DNA from: Verrucomicrobiota bacterium
Lineage (GTDB): Bacteria; Verrucomicrobiota; Verrucomicrobiia; Limisphaerales; JAFGQR01
NCBI GenBank assembly: GCA_016935555.1
Contig: JAFGQR010000153.1
Location: 1-63,470, forward strand
Direction: 5' to 3'
DNA: 63,470 bases
Made by a program: the position numbers and the translations under genes. Under the pieces are notes generated by a model that had not been told where the DNA came from, made no database searches, and saw nothing but the letters and a program-made list of their open reading frames with translations. The first letter of the stretch is position 1. Each line of letters opens with the position of its first letter. Of this stretch, positions 51,204-61,160 are shown piece after piece.

Positions 51204-54200
51204 ATGGTTGGTTGGCTGCTTGTCGCGGTGTGTGTGGTCGTCGCGCAGCCGGTTTGCGCCGATGGACCGCCTCCCCTGCCAGTGTTCAACTGGTTCCTGT
51301 TCAATGACACCAATGTCGTGGACGCTTACGGTTCCCCGCCCATTACCACTTCAAACATCTTTCTGGTTGAGAGCTGGGAAAGCAACGCGGTTGAAATCGC
51401 CAGCAGCGAGCCTGCCGCGCTGCGTTATCTGGAGATTCAGACCAATGGCTATCCTAATATCTGGTGCGAGGAAGGCACGATTTACTTCTGGTTTCAACCC
51501 TACTGGAGTAGCACCAACGCAGGAGGCACTGGGCCAAGCACATGAACGCGATTTGTGGAACTCGGCACCTTTACCGAGGACGCCTCGATTGGGTGGTGGT
51601 CGCTTTACACAGATCCGGAAGGCTGCAACCTGTATTTTGCCGCTCAGACGAACGACGCGGAAGCGGTTTATTTGCAGGCTCCTGTTGAGCTCGCCTCCAA
51701 CCAGTGGTACCAGGTGGTACTCACCTACACATCGAGCAATTCGGCGCTGTACATCAATGATTGGCTGCTGACCAATGGCACCGGAGTGACCTATTGGCCC
51801 AGCGAAATGGTCCGGTCAAACGGCTTTTGTGTCGGTAGCGATGAAACCGGGGTTGCTCAGGTGTGGGGGCAGATCGACCTCATGATCCTGTGCGATTATG
51901 CGTGGGAGGAGTGGGAGGTCTTGGATTGGTATGATTGCATTTCACCGGTGGTTTCCGAGTGGGAGGGCGAAGGGGAGTCCATGCAGGGTGGTGGGGGCGA
52001 AGAACCGATGGGGGGAATTGGGTGGCTTCTTGGTGAAGGGGAGCAAATGAGCATGCAGGGAGGTTGCACTAATGGGCCGGAGCTGGCAATTACCCGGCTG
52101 GCCAATGGCAGCGTGCAATTGGATTATTGTGGCCTGGAAGAGGGCGTGCGATACGACTTGCTTAGCGCCGAGACGCTGGGTCAGCGCCATGATGGTGCCG
52201 ACATTTATTGGGAAACGAGCCACGAAATCGAGGCTGACGAAACAAATTCGGTTATCTCCACTCCGCTGGCGCAGCAACGGTTTTATCGGATCGTGCGCTT
52301 GCTGGATCCAGACGATCCAGGGGCGCCGGCGATGTACGTGAGCGCGAACGCCGCGCCGGGAGGGGATGGCAGCAAGGACCTGCCGTTGCAGGACCTGCAA
52401 ACGGCCATCATGCTGGCTCCGGATGGTTCAGTGGTCCAGGTGTTGCCGGGAGTCTATTCCGGGGTGAGCAATCGGGACCTTTCCTTTGGCGGCAAGAGAC
52501 TGACCCTGGTATCGGAGCAGGGCTGGGAACAAACCGTCATCGACTGCACCAATGCCGCCGGCAGCGGGGGCTTCGAGTTCACCACTACAAATGCGACGGC
52601 CCAGGAAATTGTGATCATCGGCTTCACGGTTTCCAATGCAGCCAACAGCGCTGTGTATTGCAGCGGCGGCAGCCGGCCCGCGTTCGTGAACTGTGCGTTT
52701 GCGCGCAACCAATCGAGCGGGGGCGGCGGGGCGGTGTATTGCGACAACGCGAGCCCGTGGTTCCAGAACTGCTTGTTTTTGACGAACAGGGCAGCCACGC
52801 AAGGGGGCGTGGTCTATGCCACGGGCGCGAACGCGCATCCGAAGTTCTCGCATTGCACGCTGAACGACAACGCGCGGACCAATGGCGGCGGGCAGGTGTA
52901 TGCGGTGAATGGCGCTGAGGTGATGCTCAACAACTGCATCGTGTGGGGCGTCCGGACCGACCTGGGCGACGAAGTGGTAGCGGTCAGCGGTGGGATAGCT
53001 CAAGCCTACTATTGCGACATCCGGGCCTGGACCAACGGCGGCACGGGCAATTTCGCGAGCGACCCGGCGTTTGAGGCGAACGGGACGGCGCGGTTGACGC
53101 TCAACTCGCCGTGTCTGGACCAGGGCACGACCAACGCGTTGCCCGGTTTCCGGTTGTTTGCCCGCTACGATGCCGACGGGGAAGCGCGGTTGGATCATGC
53201 GGTTGCAGACTTGGTGAGTCCGGTGGATATTGGTGCCGATGAATTTGTGTATCGGCTGCAATTTCCAACGAACGAGGGGGTCAAATGGGTCATCGGAACC
53301 AACGGCCTTTACGTGGCTCAGACGAACTACTTTTCTGAGGTCGATGAAGCGTCTGGCGTGGCTTATCTGGGCAACAGCGCCGTTGGAGCGGTCATCGCGG
53401 TTGTGGACGATGAAGACCGGACCAACATGCACATTTACCAACTGAACGCCGATGCGAGTGCCATTACGCAATCGATTCCGGTTTCGACACTCAACACCAA
53501 TTATGACGATGACGGTGATCAGGAAATTACCGACATGGAAGGGCTGACGTACGACAGCACCAATCACGACCTTTACCTGGTCACTTCGCAAACCAAACGC
53601 AATCGCTACCGCAACGTGGACAGTTCACCACCGATTCTGGATCCTGTGGTTGATCCGCCCTCCAATGACTACGACCGGCGGCGGGCAGCGCTGCAGCGGA
53701 TCCGGCTGGACGATTCACTGACCACCGCTACCAACTGGGAGTTTTTCGAGTCGGAATACGTCTCGGTACCCTACAACACCGATTACCTTCCTACTAACGG
53801 ATTGGCCGCCTACGTGGCAACCCAGTTGTCAAGCAACTCGGCATTGGACGCGTTGAATTGGGGGAACAAGGTGTTAATTGCGTGGAACACAGTGAACAAA
53901 TTTGGCACACCGAACAATAAAGAGGATTACCCAACGAACCAGCCTTTGCCATATCTCAACGGCGGCACGAGCGCGACCGCTGGGACTTCGCTAGGCATTT
54001 TCGATACCGGCGGTTCCATCGGCACTAACGTCCACTCCGGGCTCACCGCGGGGGCAACGTACTACTACAAAATTTGGGCCGTGGATGCTCAAACCAACTA
54101 TTACGAAGGCCCAACGGCAGTCGTGACCAACAATGGCATCCCGGTGGTCTACATCAACGAGTTCGACGCGGCAGGGGATAATGAGACGGTGGAATTGTAC

Positions 54201-55268
54201 AACCCGAGCCCGGTCGCCGTTAGCATCGCCGGGTGCTACCTCAGTGACCGCTCGGCTTTGGAACAAGATCATTTCTACCAAATCCCAGCAGGAGTAAACA
54301 TCTCCGCGCGCGGCGTCTGGGCGGTCAACGATCCGACAGTAGACTTCGGCTTTCACTTCGATAACGATGGGGATGAAAACATGTATCTCTTCTGGACCGA
54401 CGGAACCACGGTAATAGATGGATGGAACATGCGAGATCCCGCGGGTGACTATACTGAAGGCCGTGTTTGGGATGGTGGGCCTCGTGGATTCACAAACCTC
54501 GACCCAACAAATCACTTTGACAGTTGCGAATACAAAGAACGCGATCCCGTGTCTCCTTACCCGACTAACCTCTGGTCACTCAATCTCACCCAACCCTACA
54601 AACGGTTTGACGCGGTGGCGGACCTCGATCAGACCAAAGTGCATCTGGTGTGGCAGGATATTGGCCTGATTCCTCCGGTATGGATGTACAGTCCCAAGCA
54701 ACATGACTTCCACGCGCTCAACGTTGAAGACATCGCCTACCGCACCGATACCGAGATTATCTTGGGGCTGCGTGCCCCGCTGGTGAGCCGCACCAGTAGC
54801 AACGCCTACTACTTTACGGTGACAAGCCTCGCAGCGTTTCTGCCCGACGGCGGGTGGACCAATGGACAGGCCGCAGGCATCAGTGGGGCGTACGAGATGG
54901 ACCTGGGGGGCTTGGGCATTCGCAGTATCAAGTGGTGTTCGGCCGGGCTGACCAACGCGCAGGGAACGCAGGTTGCGCGGTACTTGGTCCTCGCCGGCAA
55001 TGCCAACGGAGGACCACTGGTGCGCGAGAAATTGCGTCAGCAGTTCTCGCTTTATGCGTGGGACGGCACGAGCACGGGCGGTGTTGCCCATCCTCAACTG
55101 CTGATCGCCGATTTGATCGGCTACGCTGTGCGGCCGGAAGGCGTGGAACTGATCAACGTCGATGGTCAGTGGCGGATTCTATTTGTCGAAGATCGATTTC
55201 AGTCCACTGGGTATGCGACACGCAACGCGCTGCATTGGCCGGTGAGCATTATGGGGACGGTTGAGTAA
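51204..55268 (+). pseudogene. Large secreted LamG/beta-helix/lamin-tail protein gene with an in-frame TGA
   Basis: One frame runs from ATG 51204 to TAA 55268 except for TGA at 51543-51545 inside the N-terminal LamG domain. The sequence GGTGPST-stop-TRFVELGTF suggests Trp (TGG) changed to TGA. Domains in order: signal peptide, LamG, a Gly/Glu/Met-rich linker (EGEGESMQGGGGEEPMGG), a right-handed beta-helix with polymorphic-repeat motifs (NGGGQVYAVNGAEVMLNNCIV), a lamin-tail-like domain (YINEFDAAGDNETVELYNPSP) and a DUF3616-like C-terminus (SIKWCSAGL, RYLVLAGNANGGP, YAVRPEGVEL, WRILFVEDRFQ). If the stop is real, only a 113-residue fragment plus a possible restart at GTG 51555 would be made. A HAF-repeat PEP-CTERM gene follows. 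Confidence 0.75.
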
Positions 55269-55281
55269 GAATTTAAGCAGC

Positions 55282-56373
55282 ATGCAAAATAGAAGGCAGT
55301 TCTGGATTTTGATCTGCAGCGTGTGGGGCTCAACGGCACTCGCTGGTGATCCGCTTTACACCATTGTTCCAATCGTTCCCCCCGCGATTGAGGGTGCGGG
55401 CTTTTCGATGGGAACTGACCTTAATGATTTTGGGGACGTCCTGGGGGCTTACAGCATGTTTGACCAAGCGGGCAACCGTCTAGGATCACGCGCCTTCGTC
55501 TACACCGATGCCGCGGGATTAGTTGAGGTCCCAGTGCCGCCGTGGGGCGGATGGCTGGCGACTGCGGGGATCAATGACAGCGGCCAGTTAGCTGCGTATG
55601 GAGATCCCAATGGAACTCATCAATTCCGCGCTTATCGCTACGCCCCAGGAACAGGCTTTGAGCCGTTGGGCACGTTTGGCGGGACACAAACCGAGGCTGC
55701 CGGGATCAATAACGCCGGGCAGGTAACCGGCTTCAGTGAAGATATGGATGGTCATTCCCATGTCTTCCGCTACACAGACGGCGTCGGTCTGGAAGCCGTC
55801 GGCATGGAGTTCACCCATAGCAGTGGCTATGCGATCAACGAGCAAGGCTGGATTGCCGGTTCCGGGGACGGGAATGCAGTTTTGTTTCGTGATCAAGGAA
55901 CCATTAATCTGGGGCCGGGAATCGCTTACGGCGTCAATGACGCTGGTGATGTGGTCGGTCAGACGTATATTGTGCCCGGGCATCCGACTGCGTTTGTTTA
56001 CTTGGACGGCGAAATGTTGATCCTGGGCGATGACGTTTTTCCCCAGCCCATCTTGTACGACATCAACAATCAGAATGTTGCAGTGGGCATTTACTACGGG
56101 CTTGGCACCCGCCCTCTCTTGTGGAGCGAAGCTTTGTTGGGGAGCGAACCGGCGGGATTGGTGGATCTGAATACCCTGCTGCCGGAGAATAGTGACTGGA
56201 CATTGATCAGTGCCTCTGGAATTAACGATTCAGGCCAAATCACGGGTTGGGGTTTTCTTGACGGGGAACCGCTAGCCTATCGCCTCGATCCCGTGCCCGA
56301 ACCATCAACATGGGCGCTGTTCGGTTTAGGGGGATTTGTCTTCTTGGGTGTGCGGCGGTTCGCGAGAATATGA
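55282..56373 (+). CDS. HAF-repeat PEP-CTERM surface protein (copy 1)
   Basis: Predicted 363-residue protein. ATG 55282 leads a signal peptide (FWILICSVWGSTALAG). The body is built from repeats of the type A-x-G-I-N-x-x-G-Q-V-x-G (AAGINNAGQVTGFSED, GYAINEQGWIAG, AYGVNDAGDVVGQ, ASGINDSGQITGWG), the HAF extracellular repeat. The C-terminus is a complete PEP-CTERM sorting tag: VPEPSTWALFGLGGFVFLG then RR, which directs envelope sorting by an exosortase (not in this window). It lies just downstream of the LamG/beta-helix gene and is paralogous to the gene at 57062. Confidence 0.87.
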   Translation: MQNRRQFWILICSVWGSTALAGDPLYTIVPIVPPAIEGAGFSMGTDLNDFGDVLGAYSMFDQAGNRLGSRAFVYTDAAGLVEVPVPPWGGWLATAGINDSGQLAAYGDPNGTHQFRAYRYAPGTGFEPLGTFGGTQTEAAGINNAGQVTGFSEDMDGHSHVFRYTDGVGLEAVGMEFTHSSGYAINEQGWIAGSGDGNAVLFRDQGTINLGPGIAYGVNDAGDVVGQTYIVPGHPTAFVYLDGEMLILGDDVFPQPILYDINNQNVAVGIYYGLGTRPLLWSEALLGSEPAGLVDLNTLLPENSDWTLISASGINDSGQITGWGFLDGEPLAYRLDPVPEPSTWALFGLGGFVFLGVRRFARI

Positions 56374-56518
56374 ATCTTGGCGGATGGGGCGTTCGCCGCA
56401 TCAAATGGTGCCCGCATGGCCTGAGCAATGCGGTTGCACACCAAGTGGCCAGGTATTCAGTGCTAGCAGGCAACGCCAACGATGGCCCACTTCAACGCGA
56501 GAGCTTGCGCCAAAAACT

Positions 56519-56828
56519 GCCTCTTCAGGAATGTTCTGGGGGATTTTCATTGGCTGATTTGGGCCATCTCACCCAAAACCGTTGGAGTTCCTCAGGAAAA
56601 TGACGAAATCGCGCCGTTTGTTCTCTTGGGCTGGCGAGCGGCGGCGACGGGCTTCCGAGCCTCAGCTCGCGTCGCCGCCGGTCGCCACGCGTAACGGACT
56701 CGCCCAGCCCACGAGAACAGGCGCGCCCAGGGCTTCCGAGCGACTTCAGTGGCAAAGCACCTGGTATTCATGCGCTTATCAAGTCCATTCTGAGCCAATA
56801 AAAAATCCCCAGGAAATCCCGGAAGAAC
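56519..56828. mobile_element. MITE-like element with imperfect terminal inverted repeats and 9-bp target duplication
   Basis: The insert splits the remnant gene exactly where the homology to copy 1 breaks. It is flanked by a 9-bp direct repeat CCAAAAACT (56510-56518 and 56829-56837). Its ends are imperfect inverted repeats of about 35 bp. Left TCTTCAGGAATGTTCTGGGG and the inverse of the right end TCTTCCGGGATTTCCTGGGG agree at most positions, and both continue to ATTGGCT. Inside is a second inverted repeat (56621-56717). It is about 310 bp with no gene, which fits a non-autonomous miniature element moved by an unidentified transposase. Confidence 0.75.
56621..56717. repeat. Imperfect 97-bp inverted repeat inside the MITE-like element
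   Basis: TTCTCTTGGGCTGGCGAG at 56621-56638 pairs with CTCGCCCAGCCCACGAGAA at 56699-56717 with few mismatches, and GGCGGCGACG also pairs with CGTCGCCGCC further in. A long GC-rich cruciform or RNA hairpin could form. Confidence 0.65.
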
Positions 56829-57061
56829 CCAAAAACTCTGGCTCTATTGTTGGGCCGGCAATCCGCAGAGCGCACCTGCCCTTTTGATTGAAGATCTGCA
56901 AGGCTACGCTGTCCGTCCCGAAGGAGTGGATCTGATCAGCATGGATGGGGAATGGCGTGTGCTGTTCGTTGAAGATCGTTTTCAAGCGGTGGGCTATGCC
57001 ACGCGCAATGGAATTCACTGGCCCTTAAGTATCCTGGGAACTGTGCAGTGATTCAGACTCT

Positions 57062-58135
57062 ATGAAGAATGCTACGATTCTGCTTTGTGCGTCGGCTGTT
57101 TGTGCGGGGTCTGTCGGAGCACAGGTTCTCTATGATATCGTGTCGATTCCTGCGCCGGCCGGGGCGGAAGCATACTCTTGGGTAGGAAAGGACATTAACA
57201 ATCATGGAGATGTGGTGGGCGAATACTCGGCGTACGAGCCCGGCGGTGTCCGCAACCACATTGGGGCATTCATGTACTCGGATAGCGTGGGGACTCCTGA
57301 GTTGGCAGTCGAAGGCAAAAGAGGAGCCTCTGCAACTGGCATCAATGACTTGGGGCAAGTCGCCCTTTCCACGGCAGAAGAGGATGGCACTTGGCGCGTG
57401 ATGTATCGCTACACGCCGGGTACGGGGTTGGAACAGTTGAGCACGTTCGGGGGACGGGAATCGGAAACCAAGCGGATCAACGCCTCAGGCCAAATCACAG
57501 GATACAGCCAAGTGCCTGGGAGCAATCTCGAGTCTGCGTTTCGGGATACGCCGGGCAGCGGGATGGAGGAGGTGGGCAGCCTCTTTGGCACGAGCAGTGT
57601 CGGCTATGACATTAACGATGCGGGGTGGGTGACCGGAGCCAGCGACGGCCAGAACGCATTTCTTTGGGACAGTGAAGGGATGACGTTCATCATGCCAGGA
57701 GTGGCGCGTGGCATCAATAATACCGGCACGGTTGTGGGAGGATCCACCCAACCGTGGGGAGCGACGGCTTTCGCTTACATTACCGGCCAATTGCACTTGC
57801 TCGGTCCGCTCGGCATATATAGCTATGCTTTGGATGTGAATTCCTTCGGCGAGGTGGTCGGTCAGGTGATTCTAAACGCCACAATTTGGACCGACTTGAA
57901 CGAAGCGCAAAACCTCAACTCACTGATCGCACCTGACAGCGGATGGTTCTTGCTGACGGCCAACGCGATCAACGACGTTGGCCAAATCACTGGTGCAGGC
58001 ATCTTCAATGGTCAACCAATGGCCTTCCGCCTCGACCCCGTTCCCGAGCCTTCAACTTGGGCTTTGCTGAGCCTCGCCGCTGGTGTCTCAATCCTGTGGA
58101 GAAAGCGGCGGGGCAAGCATATGCCGCACTGCTGA
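57062..58135 (+). CDS. HAF-repeat PEP-CTERM surface protein (copy 2)
   Basis: Predicted 357-residue paralogue of the gene at 55282. It has a signal peptide (ILLCASAVCAGSVGA), HAF repeats (KDINNHGDVVGEYSAY, ATGINDLGQVALS, GYDINDAGWVTGASDG, ANAINDVGQITGAGI) and a PEP-CTERM tag (VPEPSTWALLSLAAGVSILW then RKRR). It starts 10 bp after the stop of the remnant gene, repeating the arrangement of copy 1. Unlike the large partner gene, both HAF copies remain open, suggesting they are under selection. Confidence 0.87.
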   Translation: MKNATILLCASAVCAGSVGAQVLYDIVSIPAPAGAEAYSWVGKDINNHGDVVGEYSAYEPGGVRNHIGAFMYSDSVGTPELAVEGKRGASATGINDLGQVALSTAEEDGTWRVMYRYTPGTGLEQLSTFGGRESETKRINASGQITGYSQVPGSNLESAFRDTPGSGMEEVGSLFGTSSVGYDINDAGWVTGASDGQNAFLWDSEGMTFIMPGVARGINNTGTVVGGSTQPWGATAFAYITGQLHLLGPLGIYSYALDVNSFGEVVGQVILNATIWTDLNEAQNLNSLIAPDSGWFLLTANAINDVGQITGAGIFNGQPMAFRLDPVPEPSTWALLSLAAGVSILWRKRRGKHMPHC

Positions 58136-58484
58136 CGAACTGAACAAGAGTATAAAAAGTTATGATTTGCCACCGACCACGCGCTGCCAACAATCCACCC
58201 AACCATAAAGTTGCCTACACTTGCCGACATTTTGCTTGCGCGAATGCGCTCTTAATGTGGCCTGGGCCAAACTGCGATTCCATGGCAAGTGCCTGGGAAT
58301 ACGTGTCTTGCTCGCCTTCTGGGGGCTTTTCGGCCTCACACGAGGTTGTTATCGGGTCACGCACGGCGCTTCGCGAAACCACTCCGCAGGTGCTCGGGGG
58401 GGCCTTCGGCAAGGAGGTTGCCGCCATGGGTGCATTCAGGATTGAAGTGAGCATCGCTTTGGGGAGAATCCTGCCTGCACGCAC
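58136..58484. other. Intergenic region
   Basis: About 350 bp without a recognisable gene. GC content rises again through this stretch, so it may contain the right edge of the less GC-rich region. No tRNA or att-like repeat of the integrase was recognised here. Confidence 0.35.
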
Positions 58485-60062
58485 ATGAAAACCATCCTTG
58501 TTCTCGCGGCGACGACCTTTCTGGCCTCTACCGCCTTCGCCGGCAGTCCGTCTGAGACCTCCCCGGACTTGTGGGAACTGGCCCGACGCCACACGCAGAC
58601 CCACCGCTTCTCCACCTTGTTCACCGCGCAAGACATGCGGGGCCGCCTTGCCAGCCCGGAAGGGCTTACCGCGGCGATTGACTGGTGCCAACGTGCCGCC
58701 GTAACCAAAGTCTATCTCGAGTGCTTTCGCGACGGCTACCAAGCTGAGCGCGGCCTCATAACCAATGCCACGGCCCGCTTCCGCGCCGAAGGCATCGCCG
58801 TGTCGGGCTGCGTGACGACCACCAAGGTCGGCAAATCTTCCACCGGCTGGAAAGACACCATCTCCTGCTACACCGACAGGCCCACCCAGGAGAAGCTGCG
58901 TGCCATCTTCGAGTACGCCGCCAGCCTCGCCGACGAAACGATGATTGACGACTTCTGGTTCACCGATTGCGCCTGCGCCGAGTGCGACGCCGCCCGCCAG
59001 GCACGCACGGTCACCATTGGCGCCAAGACCTATCCGGTGGTGGGCAACACCTGGGAAGACTACCGTTGCGAGCTGATGGTGCGGCTGTCCCAGGACTACG
59101 TGCTGGCCTCCGCCAAGCGCGTCAATCCCCGCGCCCGGTTCATTATCAAATACCCGCAGTGGTACGACCGCTTCCATGAGCGCGGCTACGACGTCGTGCG
59201 CCAGACCCGCGACTTTGACCTCATCTGGGTCGGCACCGAAACCCGCGATTACCGCGATCCGCGCTGGGGCGGCACCGTGCCATACGAGGCCTTCTTCATC
59301 ATGCGGTGGTTGGGCGGCTTGGGCGGCCTCAAGTGCGGCGGTGGCTGGTACGACTGGCTGGGCACTACCGAGCGCACCTACCTCGAACAGGCTCGGCAGA
59401 CCGTGCTCGGCGGGGCGCGCGAATCACTGCTCTTCTGCTACGGCGGGCTTCAGCGCGACACCGGGCCGAAGAACATCGCCGCCCTGCGCCTTCACGTGCC
59501 CGAACTGCTGCACGTCGCCGGGGAGGTGAAGCAACGCGACCTCATCGGCATTGCGGCCTGCAAGCCGCCCCAAAGCCATCCCGAGAAGGAGGCGCGGGTG
59601 TTTGACTTCGTCGGGATGCTCGGCCTGCCGCTGGTGCCGTGCCACGAATTCCCGACCGATGCGCCCGCAGCGTTCTTCTCGGCCCACGCGCTCAAAGACG
59701 CCCGGTTTGTGCCGCAGCTTGCGAAGTTCATCGCCGCGGGCAAACCCGTCTTGCTTACGGATGGCCTCGCCGCGCGCCTCACGAATCAGATCGACCTGGC
59801 GGCAAATCACGTCCACGTGTTGCCAGTGAAGGCCGATCCCAAGTCGCTCCTCGCACTGTCACAGGACGTCCTCGATCCGTTGCGCGCTTCCCTGCTGCGG
59901 CCGCTCAAGTCAACCTTCCGCGGGCCGAACCAAGTCGGCCTCTACCTGTTCAAAGACGGCAGCTGGGTCGTGGAAAATTTCAACGACCAGCCGGTCGAAG
60001 TGGAATTGAACGGGACCAAGCTGGCGCTCGAAGCGCGCGCCTGGCGTTACGAATGGCGGTGA
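58485..60062 (+). CDS. Exported TIM-barrel-like putative glycoside hydrolase
   Basis: Predicted 525-residue protein with a signal peptide (MKTILVLAATTFLASTAFAG). The first 330 residues read like a TIM barrel: AIDWCQRAAVTKVYLECFRDG, FRAEGIAVSGCVTT, DDFWFTDCACAECDAAR, ARFIIKYPQWYDRFHERGYD and FDLIWVGTETRDY. The Cys-rich DCACAEC is distinctive. The later part (GIAACKPPQ.., FDFVGMLGLPLVPCHEFP.., GKPVLLTDGLAARL) resembles the Rossmann-like trimerisation domain of GH42-type enzymes, and a small beta domain closes it. The family is not securely identified; catalytic Glu residues cannot be assigned. Confidence 0.65.
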   Translation: MKTILVLAATTFLASTAFAGSPSETSPDLWELARRHTQTHRFSTLFTAQDMRGRLASPEGLTAAIDWCQRAAVTKVYLECFRDGYQAERGLITNATARFRAEGIAVSGCVTTTKVGKSSTGWKDTISCYTDRPTQEKLRAIFEYAASLADETMIDDFWFTDCACAECDAARQARTVTIGAKTYPVVGNTWEDYRCELMVRLSQDYVLASAKRVNPRARFIIKYPQWYDRFHERGYDVVRQTRDFDLIWVGTETRDYRDPRWGGTVPYEAFFIMRWLGGLGGLKCGGGWYDWLGTTERTYLEQARQTVLGGARESLLFCYGGLQRDTGPKNIAALRLHVPELLHVAGEVKQRDLIGIAACKPPQSHPEKEARVFDFVGMLGLPLVPCHEFPTDAPAAFFSAHALKDARFVPQLAKFIAAGKPVLLTDGLAARLTNQIDLAANHVHVLPVKADPKSLLALSQDVLDPLRASLLRPLKSTFRGPNQVGLYLFKDGSWVVENFNDQPVEVELNGTKLALEARAWRYEWR

Positions 60063-60219
60063 GCGCGTCTTTGGATTGATCGGCAAAGTCGGGATCAGCG
60101 AGGAACTTATCGATCCACGCCACGGCCAGCTCAAGTCTCGCCGGGTCGGCGCGGAGAACTCGCGCCACCACCTGGTGCATCTCGCAGCTCCGCTCGTCGA
60201 TGACCTCATGCCAGTTCAC
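60063..60219 (-). pseudogene. Truncated small protein gene, N-terminal fragment
   Basis: A GTG at 60219 opens a frame beginning MNWHEVIDERSCEMHQVVAR and continuing LRADPARLELAVAWIDKFLADPDF. It has a helical, gene-like composition resembling small proteins of about 100 residues often found near toxin-antitoxin loci. The plausible sequence ends at the 3' end of the neighbouring gene (about 60062), after which the frame runs into its antisense. I infer a truncated leftover of a rearrangement; the family is not certain. Confidence 0.4.
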
Positions 60220-60597
60220 GGACGCATATTAGGCACGGCGGCGCCGGGATGCAATGGGCGTGTTCACCGACCAGTGCGGCAGCTCGGGTGCGTCCTCGTG
60301 AGAGAAGCGGAGTCGGAAGTAACTCCTCCCGGAACTTGGAGCAGCGGACTCGGGCACGTCCGTGCTTGAGGCCTGCCCCGCCATAGCCGGGAAGGCAAAG
60401 GCGGGTAGATGCCGCCGGTCTCTTTGGCTCCGAGTGGCATAACTTACCCCCCCCGCGGAGGGAAGTTGCGCCATGAGAGCGCACGCGCAACCGGAGCAGA
60501 GGCGGCCTCACTGCAGCGACCACCGGCCAGGCAATCTGCAGAATTTGCCAGGCGATCTCGTTGCCTACAATTGACGACAATTGTCATGGGCATTGCC
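60220..60597. other. Intergenic region
   Basis: About 380 bp with frames but no convincing translation, promoter or repeat. Confidence 0.35.
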
Positions 60598-61122
60598 TCA
60601 AGCTGAAAGCGTTGCGGTATCCCCAGTCGTGACTGCACACTTCCGAGCTTGCACCTGCAGCCAGAACAGATAACCGAAGATCACCAGGTAAACCACGAAA
60701 CGAGCGCTGACGGAAAACGCGCGGTGGTAATCAATGGTTCCATGCGCCAACAACGGCACGAACACATTCACGGCAAATGCCACGCCGAACACGATCCAAA
60801 TCAGCCGCTGGATCACTCGATTCGCCCAGGGCGCCTGGGCCTTGTAGATGCACACGATGGTGACCAGCAACAACACCGCGTCCGCGGCCATGAACAGATC
60901 AGCCAAGCCGACTTTGGCCTGGTAGATCCGCATGGCGAGAACAACGAGGACGAACACCAAGCCGAGGATGCACAGATCCGCCACCGAACGGTAGTGCCGT
61001 TTAAGGTTCGGGTTCTCGGCCTGACAGTGCGGGCAAATCCACGTGCCCTTGGTTTTGGGGTGCGGCGGAAACACTGTTCCGCACTTCTTGCATTGGATGG
61101 AGGGAACAGGTGTGGTTTTCAT
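60598..61122 (-). CDS. Zinc-ribbon membrane protein of unknown function
   Basis: Predicted 174-residue protein with an N-terminal zinc ribbon (CKKCGTVFPPHP then TWICPHC, two C-x2-C knuckles) followed by four hydrophobic segments: VADLCILGLVFVLVVLAMRI, LADLFMAADAVLLLVTIVCI, IQRLIWIVFGVAFAVNVFVP and FVVYLVIFGYLFWLQV. ATG 61122 (MKTTPVPS) was chosen as nearest the ribbon; ATG 61134 is 4 codons upstream. Small zinc-ribbon membrane proteins are common and uncharacterised. It is followed closely on the same strand by no other gene. Confidence 0.75.
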   Translation of the reverse strand: MKTTPVPSIQCKKCGTVFPPHPKTKGTWICPHCQAENPNLKRHYRSVADLCILGLVFVLVVLAMRIYQAKVGLADLFMAADAVLLLVTIVCIYKAQAPWANRVIQRLIWIVFGVAFAVNVFVPLLAHGTIDYHRAFSVSARFVVYLVIFGYLFWLQVQARKCAVTTGDTATLSA

Positions 61123-61160
61123 GATATCGCGCATGGACCAAGCGGTTGTTGGAGGCCCTA

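Larger units (their letters stand above)
56370..57051 (+). pseudogene. 3' remnant of a second copy of the LamG/beta-helix gene, split by a MITE-like element
   Basis: 56370-56518 reads NLGGWGVRRIKWCPHGLSN, then RYSVLAGNANDGPLQRESLRQKL, and 56838-57051 continues WLYCWAGNPQSAPALLIEDL, then YAVRPEGVDLISMDGEWRVLFVEDRFQ and NGIHWPLSILGTVQ-stop. Both parts match the last about 150 residues of the protein ending at 55268 in the right order. The 5' 3.3 kb of this copy is absent and the remnant abuts the stop of the HAF gene. With the following HAF gene this reveals an ancestral tandem duplication of the gene pair. Confidence 0.85.

Noticed and set aside
51204..55268. TGA read as Trp or selenocysteine in the LamG gene
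   Set aside because: Many neighbouring genes end in TGA and no SECIS-like hairpin was seen right after the codon; mutation or sequence error is simpler.
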